From Aldehydirespirator sp965116865 (GTDB lineage Bacteria; Actinomycetota; Acidimicrobiia; Acidimicrobiales; Aldehydirespiratoraceae): 64,000 nt of DNA. Made by a program: the position numbers and the translations under genes. The stretch covers positions 1,302,001 to 1,366,000 of the forward strand of contig OZ220727.1 in NCBI GenBank assembly GCA_965116865.1, read 5' to 3'. Positions within the stretch are counted from its first letter, which is position 1; each line of letters opens with the position of its first letter. The notes under the pieces were generated by a model, which was not told the origin of the DNA, did no database searches, and saw only the letters and a list, made by a program, of their open reading frames with translations. Positions 40,720 through 50,893 of the stretch are shown piece after piece.

Positions 40720-43038
40720 GTGTACTCCTTTCTCGGCCGGTGGTGCCACCGGCATCCGTGGCGGGTCGTGGCAGCCTGGGTGCTGATCGCGGTGGTCGCG
40801 GCGGGCGCGGCCCGCGGCTTGGGCTCGGCATACGGCGGCACGCCTGCCGCTCCCGACGCCGAGAGCAGCTTGGGCGCCGACGTCCTCGAGGCTCATTTCG
40901 GCCGCGTCGGGGCGGTGATCGGCGGCCGCGTCGTGTTCCGGGCCACTCAGGGCGTGGACGACCCCGCCGTGCGGACCGCCATGACCGAGCTGTTCGACAG
41001 GGTCGAGGCCCTCGAAGGCGTCACCGTCGGCTCGCCCTACGCCCCCGACGGGCGCCGGCGCGTCGCTGCTGCGGGCCCCGAAGCCGGCCGGATCGCCTAC
41101 GCCGACATCGACACTGGCGCCGACACCTCCGCATTGGAGGCGGAGGACATCGGAACCGAGATCAGGGACCTCATCGAAGTGCTGGGGCTGCGTTCGATGC
41201 AGGGCGTCCAGGTGGAGGTGGGGGGCGCCTGGCTCGCCGACCGGGAACCGCCAGAGTCCGAGGCCATCGGGCTCGCCTCCGCGGTGTTCGTGCTGATCAT
41301 GGCGGTCGGCTCGGTCGTGGCCATGGGCATGACCGTCGGGACAGCCCTCGTCGGTGTCGGGATCGGCGCGGCCGGTATCGTGGCGCTGAGCAACGTGGCG
41401 ACCGTCCCCGAGTTCGCCCCCACCATCGGCATCATGATCGGCATCGGGGTGGGGATCGACTACGCGCTGTTCATCATCACCCGCTACCGGGAGTGGGTAG
41501 ACCACGGCATGAACGCTCAGGAGGCCACCGCCGCCGCCATCGACTCGGCCGGCCGGGCAGTGGTCTTCGCTGGAGCCACGGTGGTGTTGTCGCTGCTGGG
41601 TCTGCTGCTCATCGGACTGCCCTTCGTGGCGGGGCTGGGGCTGGCCGCAGCCATTACCGTGGCTGTCGTCATGGCCGGTTCTGTGACGCTGCTGCCGGCC
41701 GCGATCGGCCTGCTCGGCGACCGGTTCCGCACCACCCGGGTCCGGGGCATGATGGCCTCGGCGCTGATCGCGTTGGCCCTGGTCGGTTTCGGCACGGGCT
41801 TCAGGCCGCTGTTGGCCGGCATACCCGCGGCGGTGATCGTGCTGGTGGCCGGAGCGGTCAGAATCCCGGCCAACCCGCTGCGACGAACGGTCCGCCGCCG
41901 GAAGGCCAAGCCGCTGCGGGAGACCGGCTGGTACCGGCTCAGCCGGACCGTCCAGTCCCGGCCGTGGCAGTTCGCGATCGGCGGCACCGCCGTGCTGTTG
42001 GTGCTCGCGGCTCCTGTGCTGGGACTTCGACTCGGGTTCTCAGACGAGGGCAACTTCGCGGAGGAGACCACCACTCGCAAGGCCTACGACCTGATGTCGG
42101 ACGGCTTCGGACCGGGGGCCAACGGCCCGCTGCTGGTGGTGGCAGAGGTGTCGGGCCCGCAGGATCTCGCGGCCTTGAACGATCTGTCGAGCGCGTTGAA
42201 CCGGACCGCGGGCGTGGCGTCCGCGTCGCCGGCGGTGGCCAGCCCCGACGGGGAGGCCGCGGTCATCAGGCTGCAGCCCACCACCGGCCCCCAGGAAGCG
42301 GCCACCGAGGACCTGATTCACCGGGTCCGTGGCGAAGTCGTCCCTCATGCGCTCGACGGCACCGGCATCGACGCTCTGGTCGCGGGCCGGGTGGCATTCC
42401 ACATCGACATCTCCGACTATCTCGCCGGACGGATCCCGATCTTCTTCGCGGCGGTGCTCGGGGCGTCGTTCCTGCTGTTGACGGCCGTGTTCCGGTCGCT
42501 GGTGGTCCCGCTCAAGGCGGTGGTCATGAACATGCTCTCGATCGGGGCGGCCTACGGGGTGGTGGTGGCGGTGTTCCAGTGGGGCTGGCTGGGTGGCTTG
42601 ACCGGGGTCGAGCCGGCGCCGATCGAGCCGTTCATTCCCATGATGCTGTTCGCCATCCTGTTCGGGCTGTCGATGGACTACGAGGTTTTCTTGCTGTCGC
42701 GCATGAAGGAGGAGTACGAACGCACCGGGGACCCCGTCAATTCCGTGGCCGACGGGCTGGCCCGGACGGCCAGAGTCATCACCGCGGCCGCGGCCATCAT
42801 GGTCGTCGTCTTCGGCAGCTTCGTGCTCGAGGACAGCCGGCCGGTCAAGCTTTTTGGCCTCGGCCTGGCGACCGCCATCGCCATAGACGCCACTTTGGTG
42901 CGGATGCTGATCGTGCCCTCCACCATGGAGCTCCTCGGCGCCCGCAACTGGTGGCTGCCCCGCCGGCTGGACCGCCTGATCCCCAACCTGCGGATCGAGG
43001 GCGAGTTGGCGAGCCGGCCCACCCCGCCGCAGCGCTGA
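40720..43038 (+). CDS. MMPL-family RND transporter
   Basis: This 772-residue protein has two MMPL repeats, each with one helix, a large extracytoplasmic domain and five or more helices. Typical pieces are GIMIGIGVGIDYALFIITRYRE in the first and MMLFAILFGLSMDYEVFLLSRM in the second, containing the Asp-Tyr pairs needed for proton relay. Related actinobacterial proteins export lipids or hydrophobic compounds. Start GTG 40720 gives MYSFLGRWCHRHPWRVVAAW. It stands alone between the pyrimidine cluster and the convergent paa operon. Confidence 0.92.
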   Translation: MYSFLGRWCHRHPWRVVAAWVLIAVVAAGAARGLGSAYGGTPAAPDAESSLGADVLEAHFGRVGAVIGGRVVFRATQGVDDPAVRTAMTELFDRVEALEGVTVGSPYAPDGRRRVAAAGPEAGRIAYADIDTGADTSALEAEDIGTEIRDLIEVLGLRSMQGVQVEVGGAWLADREPPESEAIGLASAVFVLIMAVGSVVAMGMTVGTALVGVGIGAAGIVALSNVATVPEFAPTIGIMIGIGVGIDYALFIITRYREWVDHGMNAQEATAAAIDSAGRAVVFAGATVVLSLLGLLLIGLPFVAGLGLAAAITVAVVMAGSVTLLPAAIGLLGDRFRTTRVRGMMASALIALALVGFGTGFRPLLAGIPAAVIVLVAGAVRIPANPLRRTVRRRKAKPLRETGWYRLSRTVQSRPWQFAIGGTAVLLVLAAPVLGLRLGFSDEGNFAEETTTRKAYDLMSDGFGPGANGPLLVVAEVSGPQDLAALNDLSSALNRTAGVASASPAVASPDGEAAVIRLQPTTGPQEAATEDLIHRVRGEVVPHALDGTGIDALVAGRVAFHIDISDYLAGRIPIFFAAVLGASFLLLTAVFRSLVVPLKAVVMNMLSIGAAYGVVVAVFQWGWLGGLTGVEPAPIEPFIPMMLFAILFGLSMDYEVFLLSRMKEEYERTGDPVNSVADGLARTARVITAAAAIMVVVFGSFVLEDSRPVKLFGLGLATAIAIDATLVRMLIVPSTMELLGARNWWLPRRLDRLIPNLRIEGELASRPTPPQR

Positions 43039-43065
43039 CGGTCCAACACCAGCCGCGGCCCACAG

Positions 43066-43180
43066 CGTCGGTCGACGCCGGACTGCCTGCGGAGTGGCCG
43101 TCACAGCCTGCCCGTCGAGACGGTGCAGTGGTATCCGTCGTCGGTCGACACCGGACTGCCTGCGGAGTGGCCGTCACAGC
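43066..43180. repeat. R-S-R pair, 73 bp apart, after the MMPL gene
   Basis: A 42-bp sequence (CGTCGGTCGACGCCGGACTG...) lies at 43066-43107 and again at 43139-43180 with one difference. A 31-bp segment between them (43108-43138) has no match to either flank. No coding function is evident here. Confidence 0.85.
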
Positions 43181-43480
43181 GGCTCGGCGCCCTCCATGTC
43201 GCTCATCACGCTGGACGATCCGTCGGCAGGCGCCTCATCCTGCGGCCACGACCCGCTGCGCTTTGCCCGCATTTCCAGAGTGCCGCGCGGGACGGGTATT
43301 CGTCTCGGCAGGCGCCTCATCCTGCGGCCACGACCCGCTGCGCTTTGCCCGCATTTCCAGAGTGCCGCGCGGGACGGGTATTCGTCTCGGCAGGCGCCTC
43401 ATCCTGCGGCCACGACCCGCTGCGCTTTGCCCGCATTTCCAGAGTGCCGCGCGGGACGGGTATTCGTCTCGGCAGGCGCC

Positions 43481-44766
<1,286 letters not shown>

Positions 44767-44773
<7 letters not shown>

Positions 44774-45528
44774 ACTGCTTGCGGGTCGTAGTCGAGGACT
44801 TCGCGCATGCGGGCCATCAAGGGCTCGAAGTCTGTGGATCGGCCGGCGCGGCCACGCTGACCTTCACCGGTGGTAGGACGCTGCGGAACCCGCGCTCCGA
44901 AGCGGTCGGCGATGGCCGCCTCCAGACGTGGGAGCAGGTCGGTTGTGGACGCGGCGGCCACCCCGCGGCGGACGGCCTCGGCCTCGCCGGCCACGGGGTC
45001 GCAGAGGCCCGGAATCATCGGCGAGATGGTTCCGAGAGCAGCGAGAATCCGCTCCCGGGCTTCGGGCGAGGCGAGGAGCTTGTCCAGCAGGGCTTCAGCG
45101 TGCCTGGTGTGGAACGCCTCCTCTCGCTGCGCCCTCCGAGCGACGGCTGCAAGCTGCGGCAGCGACGAGTCGCTGACCAGCTGCCAGCGGCCCGCCTCGA
45201 AGGTGTCGTACACCCAGTGCCGCGCCAGGGCCTCGGCCCAGTCCTTGGTGGCGTACTCCACTAGGTGGCAGCAGCGGTAGTCGCGGCCGGACCTGCCGAA
45301 CGCGAGCTCGTCGATGGCGGTGTCGTCGGGTTCGATCCCGTCGAGTTCCAGCACCAGTCCGTAAAGCAGCGCGGCGTGGCCGAGCTCGTCCTGGCCGATG
45401 CTGGCGAAGGCCAGATCCTCCTCCAGGAACGGCGCGACGCCTATCCATTCGGTGTGCTGCTGGCCCATCAGGTGCTCGTCGTCGGCGAAGGCCAGCAGGT
45501 ACTCCCGGATCGCTCCCGCTTCGCTCAT
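44767..45528 (-). CDS. paaC: Phenylacetyl-CoA epoxidase structural subunit
   Basis: This 253-residue ferritin-like helical protein contains LEEDLAFASIGQDELGHAALLYGL and RREEAFHTRHAEALL, the segments of the PaaC fold. PaaC supports PaaA, and its own diiron site is degenerate in known complexes. The start is ATG 45528 (MSEAGAIREYLLAF), with GAGGG eight bases upstream; the longer open frame upstream is not family-like. A 76-bp gap separates it from paaB, and its stop overlaps paaK. Confidence 0.92.
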
Positions 45529-45604
45529 GCCCGAACCCTCTTCGCGGACTGGCCGCCGATTGCGCCGATAGCGCTCAGAACGCTGCCAATCCGGTTCGGG
45601 GTGA

Positions 45605-45880
45605 TCATCGGTGCGACTGCCGCGCTGCTTTGCGGCGGGCGGCAACGGCCGCTCCGTCGTGGTGGCGATGCGGCTTGTCGGCGTTGACCCCCAGGAAGTC
45701 GCTGTCGGCGGCTATCAGATGGCCGCGGCGCACCACCCACATGCGGTCTCCTTCGGCTCGGCGGACGTAGCCCTCCCGTGCCAGCAGCAGCGCCAACTCG
45801 TCGGTGGCCGCCTCCAGTGCTCCGGCGTGACGGAATTCGTCGCGCCCGTCCTTCTTGATGAACACCTCGTAGACATGCAT
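45605..45880 (-). CDS. paaB: Phenylacetyl-CoA epoxidase subunit PaaB
   Basis: This 91-residue protein starts MHVYEVFIKKDGRDEFRHAG and continues with ATDELALLLAREGYVRRAEG and MWVVRRGHLIAAD, the standard PaaB sequence. PaaB bridges PaaAC heterodimers in the epoxidase complex. ATG 45880 lies 2 bp after the paaA stop. The C-terminus is His/Arg-rich (KPHRHHDGAAVAARRK). Confidence 0.93.
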   Translation of the reverse strand: MHVYEVFIKKDGRDEFRHAGALEAATDELALLLAREGYVRRAEGDRMWVVRRGHLIAADSDFLGVNADKPHRHHDGAAVAARRKAARQSHR

Positions 45881-45882
45881 GG

Positions 45883-46806
45883 TCAGATTCTGGAACCGCT
45901 GCCGTTGGAGAGGGCGGCCCTCACCCAGGCGGTGCGCTGCCAGTTGTCGGCGGCCTCGCCGATGCGCCGAGCCGAGTCGGGGCCGCCCTGGGCGAGCGTG
46001 CGCTTGAGCGGCGCCCAGTCGATGGGGCCCACGTCCCAGCGGTGGGATTCCTCGTCCCAGCGCAGATCGGGCGCGGGAATGGTGAACCCGTAGCTCTGGA
46101 GCATGGGGACGAACTTCTGCACCCACCGGTCGCGCAGCACCTCGTTGCGCTCGGACTTGATGTGCCAACGCAGCAGCACGTCGCCGGATGTCGAGTCGGG
46201 GCCGAACAGCTGCAACGCCGGCCAGAACCACCGGTCGAGCGACTCTTGGAACATCCGGCGCTGGCGGTCGGTGCCCTCGGCGATGCGCATCATGCGGTCC
46301 TCGCCCAAACGCATGTGGAAACCCTCCTCGACGATGATGCGCCGCAGGATCCGCTTGTAGGGGCCGTAGGAGCAGTTCTTGAACACGGCCTGCTGGCTGA
46401 GCAGCGCGGCCGCGTCCACGAGGAAGGCGATGGCTACCTGGTCTCCCCAGGTGACGGCCCGGTAGTGGAACACGTTGTGGAAGCGGCTGCGGCCGGCGAA
46501 CAGGTCCTCCAGCATCTCGATCCGGGTCTTGACGCCCAGGTCTGCGGCCACCATGTACAGCAGATGCCCGTGGCCGATCTCGTCCTGGGTCTTGGCCAGC
46601 ACCGACATCTTGTGGCGAAGCCCGGGGGTTTTGGGAATCCAGTCACGCTCGGTCAGACCCCCCATCAACTCGCTGTTCGCGTGCATCTCGATGAAGGCGA
46701 ACACCGCCTGACGGTAGGCGTCGGGCATTTCGTCGTCGACCTCCACCATGCCACCGTCGTCGAGGAAGGCCTCGAAATCGTCCATGGTGGTCCAGGACCT
46801 AGCCAT
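45883..46806 (-). CDS. paaA: Phenylacetyl-CoA 1,2-epoxidase catalytic subunit
   Basis: This 307-residue ferritin-like diiron oxygenase has the metal ligands in two ExxH-type motifs: KTQDEIGHGHLLYMVAADLG and RIIVEEGFHMRLGEDRMMRI. DWIPKTPGLRHKMSVLAKTQ is the typical approach to the first motif. The enzyme epoxidises the ring of phenylacetyl-CoA. ATG 46806 overlaps the last 8 bp of paaZ. The electron-transfer subunit (paaE) and the paaD maturation factor are not in this operon. Confidence 0.95.
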   Translation of the reverse strand: MARSWTTMDDFEAFLDDGGMVEVDDEMPDAYRQAVFAFIEMHANSELMGGLTERDWIPKTPGLRHKMSVLAKTQDEIGHGHLLYMVAADLGVKTRIEMLEDLFAGRSRFHNVFHYRAVTWGDQVAIAFLVDAAALLSQQAVFKNCSYGPYKRILRRIIVEEGFHMRLGEDRMMRIAEGTDRQRRMFQESLDRWFWPALQLFGPDSTSGDVLLRWHIKSERNEVLRDRWVQKFVPMLQSYGFTIPAPDLRWDEESHRWDVGPIDWAPLKRTLAQGGPDSARRIGEAADNWQRTAWVRAALSNGSGSRI

Positions 46807-48871
46807 CGCTGTTGGCCTCCGGGGCGCCGTTGACGCCGGGGGCGTTGGCCACCATGGTCAGCACGTCGTAGGCCGCGTTGACCTCGCCGTGCTGGTTGAT
46901 GACCCTGGTGTCCCAGGCCACTTCGCCGTAGCCGCGCCCGTCGAGCTGGGTCTTGCGCTTGCAGGTGAGCACGGCGTGGATGTCGTCTCCGGGGTAGGTG
47001 GGCTTGGCGAATCGCAGCCGGTCGATGCCGTAGTTGGCCAGCACCGGGCCCTCGTCGGGCCACACGAACAGGCCGGCCGCGAACGACAGGACCAGATAGC
47101 CGTGGGCCACCAGCCCGTCGAAGATGGGGTTGCGGGTAGCGGCCTCGTCGTCCATGTGGGCGTAGAACCGGTCCCCGGTGCTCTCAGCGAAGGCGGCGAT
47201 GTCGGCTCGGGTGACGGTGCGCGACTCGGTGGTTATGGAGTCGCCCACCTCCAGGTCGTCGAAGGTGAGTTTGAACGGGTGCCCCTTGTGCTCCCGCAGC
47301 GCCGAACCTCCGATGTACTCGCCGGCCACCGCGGTGAGCATGTCGGGAGAGCCCTGAACTGCGGTGCGCTGCATGTGGGCGTACACGCCGCGCATGCCTC
47401 CCATCTCCTGCCCGCCGCCTGCCCGGCCCGGCCCGCCGTGCACCAGCGGCGGCAGGGGCGATCCGTGGCCCGTGCTCGCTGCGGCCATGGGCGAGTCCAT
47501 GATCAGAACCCGTCCGTGGTGGGAGGCGATCCCTGCGGCGAGTGTGGCGATCTCGTCGCGGTCGTGTCCGTACAGCGAGGCAACCAGGCTTCCCCCGCCG
47601 GCTGCCACGAGTTCGACCGCTTCGTCGATGCTGCTGTAGGGCATGAGGGTAGAGACAGGTCCGAACGCCTCCACGGTGTGGACGGCGGAGGATCGACGGT
47701 CTGTGGCTTGCAGCAGCGTGGGGGCCATGAACGCCCCAGCCACAGCGTCGACGCCGGAGAGGTCGCAGGAGTCCACGATCGGCACGGCGACCTCCCGCAA
47801 CGCCGCCACGGCGGCGGCCACCTCTCGGCGCTGGGCCAGGCCGACCAGCGAGCCCATGCGGGAGGCCCGGTCCCGGGGATCTCCCACTACGACGTCGCTG
47901 AGAGCCGCGGCGAGGGCTTCTGCAGCGGCGTCCAAGTGCTGCGCCGGCACGAGCGCCCTGCGGATGGCCGTGCACTTCTGGCCTGCCTTGGTCGTCATCT
48001 CCTTGACGACCTCGTCCGTGAACAGGCCGAACTCGGCGGTGCCCGGTTCCGCGGCGGGCGCCAGCACGGCCGCGTTGAGCGAGTCGGCCTCGACATTGAG
48101 CCGGGCCGCCCTCTCGGTCACTGCCGGGTGGGTTCGCAGCACCGCGGCGGTGGCGGCCGAGCCTGTGAACGCGACGCTGTCCTGGCCGCCTAGGCGGTCG
48201 AGCAGGCCACCCATCTCATCGGGCGAGGCGCACACCAGCTGCAGCGCGCCCTCGGGCAGAATCCCCGACTCGATGATGATCCGCACCACGGCCTCGGTCA
48301 GATAGGCGGTGGGCGACGCCGGCTTGACGATGGAGGGCGTCCCGGCGATGAAGGCAGGGGCGAGCTTCTCGAGCATCCCCCAGACAGGGAAGTTGAAAGC
48401 GTTGATCTGCACCTCGACGCCTTTGCGGGACGTGAGGAGATGAACGGCCGAGAAGGAGTCGTCCCTCGACAGCGCCTCGGTGGCGCCGTCGAGCGCGACG
48501 GTGGCGTTGGGAAGCTCGCGCCGGGCCTTGCTGGCGTAGGCCAGGAGCACTCCGGCGCCGCCTTCGATGTCGATCCATGAGTCGGCTCGTGTAGCGCCGG
48601 TGCAGTACGACAGATCGTAGAGCTGCTCCTTGACCTCGTCGGCCAGCAGCATCTTGCCAACGTTGCGGAGGATGGAGGCCCGCTGATGGAAGGTCAACTC
48701 ACGCAGCGCCGGGCCGCCGACGTCGCGCCCGTGGGCGACCGAAGCCGCCACGTCGACAGCGCACGGTGAGACTTCCGCGACGGTTTCGCCTGTGGCCGCA
48801 TCAAGCACTGCCCGTCCTTCGAGGGGCGGACGGTGCCAAGCTCCCGCAATGTAGCTCTCAACCCGGTGCAT
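46799..48871 (-). CDS. paaZ: Bifunctional oxepin-CoA hydrolase / semialdehyde dehydrogenase
   Basis: This 690-residue fusion protein has an aldehyde dehydrogenase half (about 1-520), with the nucleophile Cys in TKAGQKCTAIRRALVP and NAFNFPVWGMLEKLAPAFIA, followed by a MaoC hotdog half (about 545-680), with GHPFKLTFDDLEVGDSITTE and FAESTGDRFYAHMD. The MaoC half opens oxepin-CoA and the dehydrogenase half oxidises the resulting semialdehyde. ATG 48871 is preceded by GGGGAGGGG. It is the first gene of the operon, which is unusual, since paaZ is often at the end or elsewhere. Confidence 0.95.
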   Translation of the reverse strand: MHRVESYIAGAWHRPPLEGRAVLDAATGETVAEVSPCAVDVAASVAHGRDVGGPALRELTFHQRASILRNVGKMLLADEVKEQLYDLSYCTGATRADSWIDIEGGAGVLLAYASKARRELPNATVALDGATEALSRDDSFSAVHLLTSRKGVEVQINAFNFPVWGMLEKLAPAFIAGTPSIVKPASPTAYLTEAVVRIIIESGILPEGALQLVCASPDEMGGLLDRLGGQDSVAFTGSAATAAVLRTHPAVTERAARLNVEADSLNAAVLAPAAEPGTAEFGLFTDEVVKEMTTKAGQKCTAIRRALVPAQHLDAAAEALAAALSDVVVGDPRDRASRMGSLVGLAQRREVAAAVAALREVAVPIVDSCDLSGVDAVAGAFMAPTLLQATDRRSSAVHTVEAFGPVSTLMPYSSIDEAVELVAAGGGSLVASLYGHDRDEIATLAAGIASHHGRVLIMDSPMAAASTGHGSPLPPLVHGGPGRAGGGQEMGGMRGVYAHMQRTAVQGSPDMLTAVAGEYIGGSALREHKGHPFKLTFDDLEVGDSITTESRTVTRADIAAFAESTGDRFYAHMDDEAATRNPIFDGLVAHGYLVLSFAAGLFVWPDEGPVLANYGIDRLRFAKPTYPGDDIHAVLTCKRKTQLDGRGYGEVAWDTRVINQHGEVNAAYDVLTMVANAPGVNGAPEANSDG

Positions 48872-48887
48872 GACCCCTCCCCAGCAC

Positions 48888-48911
48888 GATAGCTGCATCA
48901 TGATAGCTGCA
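48888..48911. promoter_or_regulatory. 10-bp direct repeat upstream of paaZ
   Basis: GATAGCTGCA occurs at 48888-48897 and again at 48902-48911, 14 bp apart, just in front of the paaZ ribosome-binding site. Its position would suit an operator for a regulator of the paa operon, but no regulator gene is in view and 14 bp is not a helical repeat multiple. It may be a chance duplication. Confidence 0.3.
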
Positions 48912-49098
48912 CAGGCTCAGTATTGCTGCGGAGCGTGTCACGAAATTGCAGGTTGGGCCGGGACCCGCGGGGGCGTCCCGCCGCCGGATCCGTGCCGGGT
49001 CGGGCCCACGACGGACCCTTGCGTCGCACCGACACCACACAGTTGCCTGCCGACGCTGTGAGCCTTCACGTCGGTTGACAGCGCTCAGGAGAGGAGCC

Positions 49099-49268
49099 CC
49101 CTCGGAAAATGGACGCTCCGCGTTTGAGGGTGGGCACCGGACACTGCGGCCGGGGCGTTCGTCGAGTACATGGACGCTCCGCGTTTGAGGGTGGGCGACT
49201 CCGCGACACACTCATCCCCCTCCTGGAGGCCGCCCTCGGAAAATGGACGCTTCGCGTTTGAGGGTGGG
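49099..49268. CRISPR. CRISPR-like remnant: three 36-bp repeats with unlike inserts
   Basis: A 36-bp sequence (CCCTCGGAAAATGGACGC to GAGGGTGGG) lies at 49099-49134 and, with one base changed, at 49233-49268. A middle copy at 49160-49195 keeps only the last 26 bp. The inserts are 25 bp (49135-49159, apparently shortened) and 37 bp (49196-49232) and are unrelated. The repeat has a short ACGC/GCGT stem. It interrupts the 3' part of an IS630 transposase remnant. Confidence 0.5.
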
Positions 49269-49269
49269 G

Positions 49270-49732
49270 TGAGGTAGGCGGCTTGAGGCCCATCGAGGTG
49301 CAGATCCGCCACACCTGCGAGTCCGAGATCGCGATGGCGAGGTCCTCGCGCATGATCCGGCCGACCTCGGGCATCGACATGCGGGCCTTGAGCCGCCGCC
49401 CGCCGAGCTGGCCCGCCTCGGGGGGCCGCGTCGTGATCGTCTTGACCAAAGCCAGCCTCTCCGCGGGCCCATACACACGCGGCCGGCCCGAGCGCGGCCG
49501 CTACGGCGAGCCCGCCCAGGCCCACCTCGCCGTAGCGGCGCCGCCACACGTCCACCTGGTCGCGGTTCAGGCCCACCGCCTCACCGATCACCGGAGACGA
49601 CAGCCCCTCAGCGGCCATCAGCACCACCCTGGCACGCTGCCAATCCCGCCGCGGCGTCGTCGACGCAGCCACCCGCGCCTCCAGCACCGCCCGATCAGCC
49701 TCGCACACCTCCAAAGTCCTCGGAACAGTCAC
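49270..49732 (-). pseudogene. IS630-family transposase, N-terminal half, frameshifted
   Basis: From GTG 49732 the minus strand encodes a helix-turn-helix transposase start: VTVPRTLEVCEADRAVLEAR, RARVVLMAAEGLSSPVIGEA and VGLNRDQVDVWRRRYGEVGL. The frame then shifts near 49490. The next frame continues with AERLALVKTITTRPPEAGQL, RMSMPEVGRIMREDLAIAIS and DSQVWRICTSMGLKP. The DDE catalytic domain is absent. The break point coincides with the repeat remnant at 49099-49268. Confidence 0.8.
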
Positions 49733-49853
49733 AACCCGACCCCAACACAGCCATACAACTACCGCGAGCATGCACTAGTTTGACGATGGAATTCGTACGA
49801 CAGCACGGCTCATCGGCTCAACCCCCCGTCCATAACCACGAAAGGACCACGCC

Positions 49854-50150
49854 ATGTTCCTCATAATCGACCCGAGAATCGTCGATCGCGACGCCTATGT
49901 CGCCACCGTCAAGCAGTGGGGTTCCGCGGCTCAGACCGCCACAAACCATGGCGGCCGATTGCTGGTCTGCGGCGACTGGGTGGAGGTGATCGACGGCCCC
50001 TGGAAACCCACCAATCTGCTGATCGTCGAGTTCCCGGACGCTGACGCCCTGAACAGCTGGGTGGGGTCCAGCGACTATGCGGCGATGGCAGAACTCGTGA
50101 GCCAGTCCGCCGTGATGTCCGTCGTCGCCGTCACGTCACATAGCGAGTAG
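49854..50150 (+). CDS. DUF1330 family protein
   Basis: This 98-residue ferredoxin-like (dimeric alpha/beta barrel) protein opens MFLIIDPRIVDRDAYVATVK and contains NHGGRLLVCGDWVEVIDGPW, with the short C-terminal helix VEFPDADALNSWVGSSDYAA. These fit DUF1330, whose members are small dimeric proteins of unknown reaction. ATG 49854 is preceded by AAAGGACC. It stands alone between a transposase remnant and a DUF222 remnant. Confidence 0.8.
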   Translation: MFLIIDPRIVDRDAYVATVKQWGSAAQTATNHGGRLLVCGDWVEVIDGPWKPTNLLIVEFPDADALNSWVGSSDYAAMAELVSQSAVMSVVAVTSHSE

Positions 50151-50173
50151 GGCACCACAGCCTCGTCCCATTC

Positions 50174-50659
50174 TCAGGCGTCCAGCAGGGACCAGCAGGG
50201 GTCCGCTCCGGATCGACCGCCCGGAGTGGCCGGCGTCGCCGTCGCGGGGCTCGACGCTGATGTCAACGACAGAGCACGCGTCGGGGTCGTAGCTGCGCCG
50301 TCGAGATGGGCGACCACCGCTATGTCAGCCAGCGGATGGGGCGCGTTGCCCCGCCCGCCGCCGCGTTCGGTGTCGCGGCCCGATCCCGCGGTGGTTCGGT
50401 CGAGAGCATCGGCCATGCATTGACCGAAGGTGCGCCGCTCCACCCCGCCTACACCTTCAATTCGATTGATCGGATGAGCACTGTCCATGCACTGACCGAA
50501 GGTGCGCCGCTCCACCCCGCCGGCTCGGGCGAGCTTCTTGTCGGCCTTGCACAAACGCCGGGCCTCGGCCTCCAACCGGTTCCGGATGCGCTCGCCCGTG
50601 ACCGGATCGAACTCGCCCTTCAGGTGGGTCATGCCGTCGTCGCCGTCCCAGAAGCGCAC
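50174..50659 (-). pseudogene. DUF222-family fragment with R-S-R duplication
   Basis: The minus strand encodes MRFWDGDDGMTHLKGEFDPV and TGERIRNRLEAEARRLCKAD, the core of a DUF222 protein, then GGVERRTFGQCM twice, MADALDR and a degraded tail. Both the true N-terminus and the HNH nuclease are missing. It is homologous to the gene at the left edge of the window, where a repeat expansion occupies the same position just before or after MADALD. Confidence 0.75.
50413..50521. repeat. R-S-R pair, 72 bp apart (37 + 35), inside DUF222 fragment
   Basis: A 37-bp core (CCATGCATTGACCGAAGG...) lies at 50413-50449 and at 50485-50521 with one difference. The 35-bp insert at 50450-50484 is about 43% GC (15 of 35), far below the surrounding DNA, and reads through in frame. 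The size is a multiple of three. Confidence 0.9.
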
Positions 50660-50739
50660 TGAACGCCGCTCACCGCGTCATGGAAGGCCCGGCTGACCGG
50701 TCGGACTGACGAGGCAACCCCGGCGGCGGTATCGTCTAC

Positions 50740-50804
50740 CGTCCAAGGTGGGGCCGCACAGTTGCCCGGCCGGGTTCGCCCATTGCTCGGCTCTCCATTG
50801 AAGG
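50740..50804. other. Two degenerate copies of the main CRISPR repeat, opposite orientations
   Basis: 50740-50775 matches the main array repeat in the same orientation at 25 of 36 positions, including the run TTGCCCGGCC. 50769-50804 matches its reverse complement at 27 of 36 positions, including an unbroken CTCCATTGAAGG at the handle end. The two overlap by 7 bp. They lie 5.7 kb left of the array, just downstream of a large surface-protein gene. They may be decayed stray repeats or an anti-repeat. Confidence 0.45.
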
Positions 50805-50893
50805 ACCGCGGCGGCGACGTCAGGTCCGGGCCTGCGGCAGCGGTGTCACTCCGCTCTCGTATCGGACGCGAGGTGCGCCGGTTGGCGCGCGGC

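Noticed and set aside
50740..50804. Calling a tracrRNA
   Set aside because: Similarity to the repeat is partial, there is no visible promoter or terminator pair, and nothing shows a system that needs a tracrRNA.
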